From contig JBGPBV010000079.1 of the NCBI GenBank assembly GCA_041481445.1, positions 1 to 28,847 of the forward strand: a stretch of 28,847 nucleotides of DNA. Direction: 5' to 3'. Made by a program: the position numbers and the translations under genes. Shown here in pieces: positions 19,764 to 27,000 of this stretch; position 1 is the stretch's first letter, and the number at the start of each line of letters is the position of its first letter. The notes beneath the pieces are model-generated. The model was not told where the DNA came from. It saw only the letters and a list, made by a program, of their open reading frames with translations, and ran no database searches. This DNA comes from AA29 sp041481445 (lineage in GTDB: Bacteria; Acidobacteriota; Vicinamibacteria; Fen-336).

Positions 19764-20380
19764 GACCGGACGCTCCCTTCCCGCGGCTGCGCTGGGCCGC
19801 CCTGGCCTGGCTGCTCGTCTGGACGCCCGCCTACGCGCACGGATACGGCTGGGCGAACTTCCTGCAATTCTGCGACCTCGCCGTGATGCTCACCGGGCTC
19901 GGTCTCTGGCTGGGCTCGCCGCTGCTCCTCAGCATGCAGGCGCTCTCGTCGCTCGTGATCGACGTGACCTGGGACCTCGACCTCGCCTGGCGCGCCGCCA
20001 CCGGGCGGCACCTGATCGGGGGCACCGAGTACATGTGGGACTCGCGGTTCCCTCTCGGACTCCGGCTGCTGTCCCTGTTCCACGTGTTCTGGCCGCCGCT
20101 GCTCTTGTGGGCGCTGCGCCGCGTCGGCTACGACCGGCGCGCCCTCCTCGCCCAATCCGCGCTGGCGCTGGTGGTGCTGGTGGCGTCGCGGATGGTGCTG
20201 CCCGAGGCCAACCTCAACTTCGCCCACCGGGATCCGTTCTGGCGCCGATCGTGGGGGCCGGCCCCGCTGCACGTGGGGCTCACGTGGATCGCGCTCGTGG
20301 CCGCCCTCTACACGCCGGTCCACCTGCTCCTGCGGCGGGTCATGCCCCGGCCGGGCGCGGGCGGGGATCGGCGCGTCTAG
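19760..20380 (+). CDS. Unknown integral membrane protein of the squalene cluster
   Basis: About 206 residues with roughly six hydrophobic helices; I recognise no family. Polar, aromatic-rich stretches lie inside the membrane part: PAYAHGYGWANFLQFCDLA, SLVIDVTWDLDLAW, GTEYMWDSRFP and SLFHVFWPPLL. These His, Asp, Glu and Trp residues would suit an enzyme or a lipid-binding pocket. No ATG, GTG or TTG exists near the natural N-terminus. The frame has CTG at 19760, which overlaps the hpnE stop as CTGA, just as ATGA links hpnD and hpnE. The next standard starts (GTG 19883, ATG 19886) would remove the first helix. The stop overlaps the stop of the convergent gene inside a CTAG palindrome. Placement suggests a role in squalene or lipid handling. 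Confidence 0.68.
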   Translation: MRPDAPFPRLRWAALAWLLVWTPAYAHGYGWANFLQFCDLAVMLTGLGLWLGSPLLLSMQALSSLVIDVTWDLDLAWRAATGRHLIGGTEYMWDSRFPLGLRLLSLFHVFWPPLLLWALRRVGYDRRALLAQSALALVVLVASRMVLPEANLNFAHRDPFWRRSWGPAPLHVGLTWIALVAALYTPVHLLLRRVMPRPGAGGDRRV

Positions 20381-21114
20381 AAGCCGACCTTGCGCATGAC
20401 GAAGCGGGGGAGGAGCCGGATCACCATCATCACCCACCGCCAGGGGCCCGGGGCGTAGACGACCGGGCTTCCCTTGTCGATCGCGCGGAGCACGCGGCGC
20501 GCGACCGGCTCCGGCTCTCCGGCAAACGGCGGCGCGGGAAGGCCGTCCGTCATCGAGGTCCGCACGAAACCGGGCTTGACGCAGACCGTGCGCAGGCCGG
20601 CGGCGCGGTACCGATGGTCGAGGCCCTCCAGGTAGCGGGTCAGGCCCGCCTTGGCCGCGCCGTAGAGGACCACCGGCTTGCGTCCGCGTTCCCCGGCCAC
20701 CGAGCTGAAGACGCACAGCGTGCCTCCGCCCTTCGCCAGGAGCCGCCGTCGCGCCTCCTCGCAGAACACGACCGTGTTCGTGAAATCGACGAGAAGGAGG
20801 CGCCGGGTGAGCTCGGGATCGGCCTCCAGCCGGTCCTGGGTGGCGAACAAGCCCGCCGTCACCACCACCACCTCGAGGCCGCCCAGGGCCGTCTCCGCCG
20901 CCTCCAGGGCCGGCGCGAACGTCTCCGGCCGTTCCAGGTCGCACACGGCGGTGCCCACGCCGCCGTGCGCCCCGCGCACCTCGAGGTCGCGCGCGCTCTT
21001 CTCCAGGTCGGCTTTGTCGCGGCCGAGCAGGAAGAGCTGGTCGCCGCGGGCGGCCATCCGCCGGGCCAGCGCGCGGCCCATGCCCTTGGTGGCGCCGAGG
21101 AGGACGGCTTTCAC
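20377..21114 (-). CDS. Short-chain dehydrogenase, DprE2-like
   Basis: A 245-residue Rossmann-fold reductase. It has the cofactor motif LGATKGMGRALA near the N-terminus, VVVTAGL, the catalytic Ser in FSSVAGERGRKP and the YGAAK (YxxxK) pair. The C-terminal helix (WVMMVIRLLPRFVMRKVGF) is amphipathic or hydrophobic and suggests membrane attachment, as in DprE2. In mycobacteria DprE2 reduces the keto sugar made by DprE1, completing epimerisation of decaprenylphosphoryl ribose to arabinose. The role here is inferred from pairing with the DprE1-like gene. The start is GTG at 21114, overlapping the upstream TGA (GTGA). Confidence 0.82.
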   Translation of the reverse strand: MKAVLLGATKGMGRALARRMAARGDQLFLLGRDKADLEKSARDLEVRGAHGGVGTAVCDLERPETFAPALEAAETALGGLEVVVVTAGLFATQDRLEADPELTRRLLLVDFTNTVVFCEEARRRLLAKGGGTLCVFSSVAGERGRKPVVLYGAAKAGLTRYLEGLDHRYRAAGLRTVCVKPGFVRTSMTDGLPAPPFAGEPEPVARRVLRAIDKGSPVVYAPGPWRWVMMVIRLLPRFVMRKVGF

Positions 21115-22421
21115 GGGCGGTCGCCGAGGAGGCGCACCGACTGCGCGCTGCGCAGCCGCCCCTCCGGATCCCAGCGCTTGCGGATGGCCATCCACTCGTC
21201 GAGGCGCGGTTCCATGGCCCGATAGTGCTCGGGCCGCGTGAAGCGGTCCTTGGCCAGGTAGATGCGGCCGCCCTCCGCGATCACGCGCTCGTTGAGCGCG
21301 TCCACCAGCGCCTGCGTGCCGTCGCGCACGGGGATGTCGAGGGCGATGGAGATGCCGCGGCGGGGGAAGCTCAGGAGGCCGCGGCCCTCGGGGCCGCAGT
21401 CCTTGATCACGCACAGCATCGACGCACCCCCCTTCTGCGTGAGCAGGTCGAGGAAGCGGCGGGCCGCCCCGCGCCCCGCCTCTTCGGGCAGCACGCACTG
21501 GTACTGCGTGAAGCCGCGGGCGCCGTAGAGGCGGTTCCAGTGGCCGATGGCGTCGAGCGGGTAGAAGAAGGTGTCGGGATCCATCGTGCGGCGCCTCACC
21601 CGCGGAACGTGCGCGCGGTAGAGGAGCGCGTTGAAGGCGCGCACCGAGATCGGGTTCAGCACCCAGCCCGGCAGCTCGAAGGGCAGCGTGGGCCGCCGGG
21701 GGATGGGCGGGAAGCGCGCCGGCCCCTCTCCCGGCTGCGCCCAGCGGCCCTTGATGAGGACGCCGCGCCCCATCAGCTTTCCGCGCGAGAGGCAGTCGAT
21801 CCAGCCCATCGTGTAGGGCCACTGGCCGGCGGCGGCCTTCAGCGCGTCGACGTAGGCGTCGATGTCGTGGACGCGCTCGCTCTCGCAGGAGATCCAGGGC
21901 GAGGGCACGCGGGCCAGGCGGAACTCGGCCTCCAGCACGTGGCCGGTGAGGCCCATGCCGCCCAGGGTGGCCCGGAACAGGTCGGCGTTCTCGTCCGGCC
22001 CGCACTCCACGATGGAGCCGTCGGCCACGCGCATGCGCAGCCGCGTCACGTGGTTGCCGAAGCAGCCGTCGCGGTGGTGGTTCTTGCCGTGCACGTCGGC
22101 CGCCACCATGCCCCCGATGGTGATCGACTGGGTGCCGGGCGTGATGGGCCCGTAGAAGCCGCGGGGCAGGAACAGGCGGTTCACCGCGCGCAGGGTGAGC
22201 CCGGCCTCGGCCCGCAGCGTGGCCGTCTCGGGATCGAAGCGCAGGAGCCGGTCGGCCAGCACCGTCCCCGCCACGGTGGGATGGCTGGCCGGGGGCAGCG
22301 ACGAATCGCCGTACGAGCGGCCCAGGCCGCGGCAGAGCACGGCGTCGCGGGTCAGGGCCTCCAGGTCCTCGGAGCGGACCTCGCGCCCGGGGCCGGGCAC
22401 CCGGCCCCAGCCGCTCAGCAT
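21111..22421 (-). CDS. FAD-linked oxidoreductase, DprE1-like
   Basis: A 436-residue member of the VAO/FAD_binding_4 family. Landmarks match decaprenylphosphoryl-ribose oxidase: SGWGRVP at the start, CRGLGRSYGD, PGTQSITIGGMVAADVHGKN, GCFGNHV, GGMGLTGHVLEAE and GRIYLAKDR, which holds the lysine of the substrate pocket. Where mycobacterial DprE1 has Cys387 (NICVDF), the corresponding stretch here reads ISIALDIP, with Ala. The likely reaction is oxidation of the 2'-hydroxyl of a polyprenylphosphoryl sugar, passed to the overlapping DprE2-like reductase. The ATG at 22421 has AGGAG nine bases upstream and gives the family N-terminus; an ATG at 22457 is possible. It follows the ThyX-like gene by about 50 bases on the same strand. 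The actual lipid sugar is unknown. Confidence 0.85.
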   Translation of the reverse strand: MLSGWGRVPGPGREVRSEDLEALTRDAVLCRGLGRSYGDSSLPPASHPTVAGTVLADRLLRFDPETATLRAEAGLTLRAVNRLFLPRGFYGPITPGTQSITIGGMVAADVHGKNHHRDGCFGNHVTRLRMRVADGSIVECGPDENADLFRATLGGMGLTGHVLEAEFRLARVPSPWISCESERVHDIDAYVDALKAAAGQWPYTMGWIDCLSRGKLMGRGVLIKGRWAQPGEGPARFPPIPRRPTLPFELPGWVLNPISVRAFNALLYRAHVPRVRRRTMDPDTFFYPLDAIGHWNRLYGARGFTQYQCVLPEEAGRGAARRFLDLLTQKGGASMLCVIKDCGPEGRGLLSFPRRGISIALDIPVRDGTQALVDALNERVIAEGGRIYLAKDRFTRPEHYRAMEPRLDEWMAIRKRWDPEGRLRSAQSVRLLGDRP

Positions 22422-22470
22422 GGGCTCGTTCTCCTTCGCCCGCGGCGGGTGCGCCATGGCGGGCGCGGCC

Positions 22471-24018
22471 TCAGATCCGGCGCTCAACGGCCGGGAAGCT
22501 CCGCCATACCGGGACGCCGCAGAAGTGCTCGCCCTCCGTACAGGTGGGCGTGATGCGGCCGGCACGCAGGACGCAAGGAGGGCCCATGTGCCGGACGAGC
22601 TCGGGATGCACCGCGCGCACCTGGTCCAGCTCGTCCATCGACGCCCGGTAGATCTCCTCCTGGGCGTTGAAGCAGGTCCGCATGACCCACTTGTGGGCCA
22701 GGTAGAGCAGGCTCCCCGTCTCGTGGAACCGGAGGGCCTTGGCGTTGGGGAGGACGTAGAGCGCGGCCTCCCGCGGCGCGTCCATCTCCAGCAGCCGCTC
22801 CTTGACCCGCCAGGCCCGCTCCATCGAGGCGAGATAGATCTCCTGGGCGCGCGGGTTGGCCGCCACCAGGGGCGGCGTCACGAAGTCGGGCCGCCGGGTG
22901 TCGGTCAGGGTCATGAGGGGCCGCGAGCCCGGCACCATGCGATGGCGCTGGTCCTGGCTGTCCGCGGTGTGGGAGAGCCGTTTGAGGAACGTGTAGCTGG
23001 CGTGGTGGAGGGCGCGCGAGAGCGGCGCGTGCACGCTCAGGTTGAGGGTCTCGAGACGGTAGCGGTTGAGCGAGGGGTCGAGCACGCGGGCCAGGGCCTC
23101 CGCGTCCGGCAGGCCTTCGGGAGTGGCCCCGAGCAGGGCGCGCACCGCCTCCGCCGTGGTCTCCGGGGCCCGGGCCGTGTAGTCCACGAGCCGCGAGGTC
23201 CGCCCTCCCAGGCTCTCGTCCAGGCGCGCGACCAGCGCGTCGCCGTCCCCCTGGAGCTCGGGCCACCGCGATTCGACGACGTCGGCCGCCGCCAGCGGCC
23301 CTTCGCCGATCCGGCCGAAGAAGTCGGGATCCACCGCCCGCACGTGGTCGACCATGGCCGTCACCACCGCCGAGGCCTCCGTGGGCACGTCGCCCGTGCG
23401 CATCATGCGGAAGAGCCGGTGCAGCACGATCCCGGACAGCGTGTGCACCATCGAGGTGAACGCGGCCACCGGGATGACGTAGCGGGCCAGCTCGATCGCC
23501 TTCTTCTCCGCCTCCCGCGCCACCTTCTTCTTCCGTTTCTCCGCCGCGCCCGGGGTGAGGTGCCGGATCTCGCCCAGGATGCGCTGGGTGTCTTCCCGCA
23601 GGATCGTGGAGAGCTCGCGGTAGGCGCCCCAGGCCTCGCCCAGCTCCCGCTCGTAGACGGCGCGGGCGGCGGGGGAGAGGTCCGGGGGCACGTAGGCGGC
23701 CACGCGGTCGAGGCGGACGAAGCGCTGGCTCGACTGCTCGGAGTTGTAGAAGGGATGCGCGTGGAGGAAGGCCCAGACGAACTGGCGGCTCACGTTCTCG
23801 AGGCCGAACTCGAAGTGGGCGTGCTGGTAGACGGTGTGGTGCCCGGCCTCGAAGGTGAGGGGCCCGATGGATTCGCGCTGGCCGGGGGTCACTTCGTCCG
23901 GGCCGATCACGCGCGGCGAGTAGCAGGTCCGGGCGGCCGCGATGGCCCCGTCGTAGGGCCGGCTCCAGGCGTGGCGCAAGGTGACGACGGGCGGACCGGT
24001 GAACAGCGGCTCTTCCAT
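22471..24018 (-). CDS. Double-length ThyX-like protein (FAD-dependent thymidylate synthase family)
   Basis: A 515-residue protein, about twice a normal ThyX (220-250). The first half carries FEAGHHTVYQHAHFEF and a divergent ThyX signature, HAHPFYNSEQSSQRF, in place of RHRxxSxNEQSxRY. The second half has LNLSVHAPLSRALHHASYTF and a second altered signature, SHTADSQDQRHR. It ends in a ThyX-like tail with VLPNAKALRFHETG and NAQEEIY. The two halves look like diverged copies of one fold, joined by a linker containing a basic KRKKK patch and acidic stretches. The last 30 residues contain three Cys (PPC, PTC, HFCG) that could bind zinc. ThyX methylates dUMP using folate and FAD. Whether this form does so is unclear, because the dUMP-binding Arg residues of the motif are largely replaced. 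No strong ribosome site precedes the ATG at 24018. Confidence 0.75.
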   Translation of the reverse strand: MEEPLFTGPPVVTLRHAWSRPYDGAIAAARTCYSPRVIGPDEVTPGQRESIGPLTFEAGHHTVYQHAHFEFGLENVSRQFVWAFLHAHPFYNSEQSSQRFVRLDRVAAYVPPDLSPAARAVYERELGEAWGAYRELSTILREDTQRILGEIRHLTPGAAEKRKKKVAREAEKKAIELARYVIPVAAFTSMVHTLSGIVLHRLFRMMRTGDVPTEASAVVTAMVDHVRAVDPDFFGRIGEGPLAAADVVESRWPELQGDGDALVARLDESLGGRTSRLVDYTARAPETTAEAVRALLGATPEGLPDAEALARVLDPSLNRYRLETLNLSVHAPLSRALHHASYTFLKRLSHTADSQDQRHRMVPGSRPLMTLTDTRRPDFVTPPLVAANPRAQEIYLASMERAWRVKERLLEMDAPREAALYVLPNAKALRFHETGSLLYLAHKWVMRTCFNAQEEIYRASMDELDQVRAVHPELVRHMGPPCVLRAGRITPTCTEGEHFCGVPVWRSFPAVERRI

Positions 24019-24072
24019 GGCGGGCCGTCAAGCCTAGCCGAGGCGCACCTGTAGCAGCAAGGTCGTCCGGCG

Positions 24073-27000
24073 ATGGTAAAGTCCCACCCGCCCATGACGC
24101 GCCGGGTCCGTCTCGCCATCGTCGTTGGAAGCGCTTACACGGCGCTGTTCCTCGTCCTGACGGGTGTCCTCCCCGCCCCCGCCTCCGCGGACACGCGCCT
24201 GCTCCTGGGGCACCTCTACCTCTTCCTGCCGACCCTGGCCGCCCTGGTCGCCACCGCGCGCGCGGCGCGGGCCTCGCTGGGAGCGGAGCGCGCCTTCTGG
24301 AGCCTCCTGGCCGCGGCGGCGGCGGCGCAGATGACCGCGGAAGCCGCCTTCCTCCTCCAGGCCTCCGTCTTCCCCGGCACCGAGGCGCTGCTCGGCCTCG
24401 GCCATGCCGGGCACTGCACCTTCAGCGTCTTCGTGGCCGTGTCCATTCTCGTCTCGCCCCATCGCCCGCTCGGCGCCGGGCGCCTGCGATCGGCCATCCT
24501 GGAGTGGACGATGGCGGCGGCCGCCGCCTACTTCCTCGTCTTCTATTTCGTGGCCGTGCCCCTGAGCGAGGCCGCCTATCCGTGGTTCTGGATCTTCACC
24601 GCCCAGCAGTTCGTCCTGGCCGCCGGGTTCGCCGCCCTGGCGGCGAGCGTCCGGGTGCCGCCGTTCTCGACCGTGTACCGCATCCTGGCCGCCGGGCTGG
24701 GGGCGGCGGCGATGGCCGGCCTCGTCCCCAACTGGCGCTATGCCGCCGGGCCCTACGAGCCGTACTCGCCCGCCAACGTGGACTGGGTGATCACGCTCCT
24801 CGCCCTCGCCCTGGCCGCCACCGCCGACCGCGGCCGCGCCTGGGTCCCCGGGCGCGAGGAGAGCGAGGCCGCCCCCCGGCGTGGCTGGGTGATGGCGGCG
24901 GTCGTGATGCTGCCGCTGGCCGTGGACCTCGTCACGCGCGCCACCGGCGCCCATCCGGCCCTCGCCGAGGCCCGCTCGGTCGTGGCCCTGGCCGTCACCG
25001 GAGTGCTCCTGGCCCTGATGGCCGTACGCGTGCGGGGCACGCCGGGGGCCAGCTCGGACAACGAGGCGGCCGCGTCCGGCGCGATCGAGGAGTCGTCGGA
25101 GTACGTCCACTTCGCGACGGGCGTGGCCCACGAGCTCAACAACCCGCTGATGGCGGTGGGGGGATGGGCGGAGCTGGCCCTGCGCAAGAGCGAGCCGCGC
25201 GAGTCGCTCGAGGTCCTGCTGGCGGCGACGCAGCGGGCCACGCAGGCGGTGCGGCGGTTGCAGCAGCTCGGCCGCGCCGCGGAGGCCCCCGTGGGCGCGG
25301 ACGAGCGCCTCCCGGACGCGGTCGAGCCGGTCGGGTCCGGCGAAACCGACATGGTGACGGACGGCGGGTCGATGCGGTCGGGCACGGCCACCGTCCGGCG
25401 CGTCGTCCTCGCGACCGCGCTCTTCGCCGCCGTCTACTTCCTCGTCTGCCACGCCGGAGCGCCGCCCGCGGCCACGGACGCGCTGCTGATCGTGCCTCCG
25501 GCCGTGGCTTCGGCGGTGTTGTGGCGGCGGGCCCGGCACAGCCGCGCGCCGAGGCGGGTGTGGTTCTGGCGCCTGCTCTCCCTTGGGACCGTGGTCTGGA
25601 CCCTGGCCGAGATCGTCTGGACCGGCGTCGAAGTCGTGGGCCGGTCGCCCGCCGCCACCGCCGGGCGGCTCCTGGACGTGCTCTTCCTGGCCTTCCTCGT
25701 GCCCGTCGTGGCCGCCCTGGGCCTGAGGGCCCATCCCCGAGTGTTGCGCCGGGACGCCGCGGTCGTCCCGGACGCGGTCGTGATCGCCGCCGGCGTGCTG
25801 TACGGGTTCGTGCGGCTGGCCGTGGTGTCCGCGCTCCCGCTGAGCGAGCCCCTGGCCACCAAGCGGATGCTCTTCGGGGCCCTCTGCGCGGCGGCGGGCG
25901 TGTGGGCGGCCGTGCTCTGGCGGACGGTGGACCATTCGGGCTGGCGGCGGACCTACGGCGCGGTGTGCGCGTTCGCGCTCAGCTACGGCACGCTGGGCGT
26001 GTTCGCCAACGGCCTGGACGGGCACCTGCCGGCGCCCGGAGGGTGGGCCGACGCCGCCTGGTTCGTGCCCTTCGCCCTCCTCCTGTGCGCGGCGGGCGCG
26101 GGCCGCCCAGGCCCCGTGAACGTCCTGCCCGCCCTGCTCCTGGCCGGCGCGGGTCCGATCGCGCTCGATCTCCTGCTGCGGGAGACGCTGCCCGGCGGCT
26201 CGGCGGCGCCGCTGATCACCGCGTGCGCGGTCATCCTGGCCGCCGCCGGTGCCGTCCGCCTGCGCTGGCAGGTCGACGTCGACCGGCGCGCGCGCCGGGA
26301 GGCGCGCCTGCGCGCCGAGGAGTCGCAGCGGGCGGGCCGCCTCACCGCCCTGGCCTCGCTGGTGGCGGCCGCCGTCGGGGACCTCGAGGACCAGCTCGAG
26401 GAGGTGGTGCGCCGGGCGCGGGCGGCCTCCGTGGTCATGCCCGACAAGGGCGAGCAGATGCTCCAGCAGGCGCGGCGCGCGCGCGACATCATCCGCGAGC
26501 TGTCGAACGCGTTCCGGCTCGTCCCGTCCGGGCCGCGGAGGGACGTCGACGTGGTGGCCCTGGTGGAGGAGGTCGTCGAGTCCGCGCTGGACGAGGGCCT
26601 CCCGCTGCACGTGAGCCTCGAGGAACTGGCCGGGCTGCCCCTGGTCCACGCCGATCGGCGCGCCCTCTCGGCCGCCCTCTCCCACCTGATGCGCAACGCG
26701 GCCCAGGCCAGCCCCGGCGGCGTGCTGCGGATACGCGGGGCCGCGCGTGAAGGCGAGGTGGAGCTCCGGTTCGCGGACGACGGGCCGGGCGTCCCCGTGG
26801 CCCTGCGCGCCCAGATCTTCGATCCCTTCTTCACCACGCGGCGCGTGGGGGAGGGCGTGGGCCTGGGCCTGACCCTCGTCCACTTCGTGGCGCGCGGGCA
26901 CGGGGGGTCGGTCGTCCTGGAGGACTCGACCGCGGGCGCGTGCTTCGTCCTGCGCCTGCCCGCCCGGCCGCCGGTGGCGGAAGCGGGTGCGCGCGCGGAT

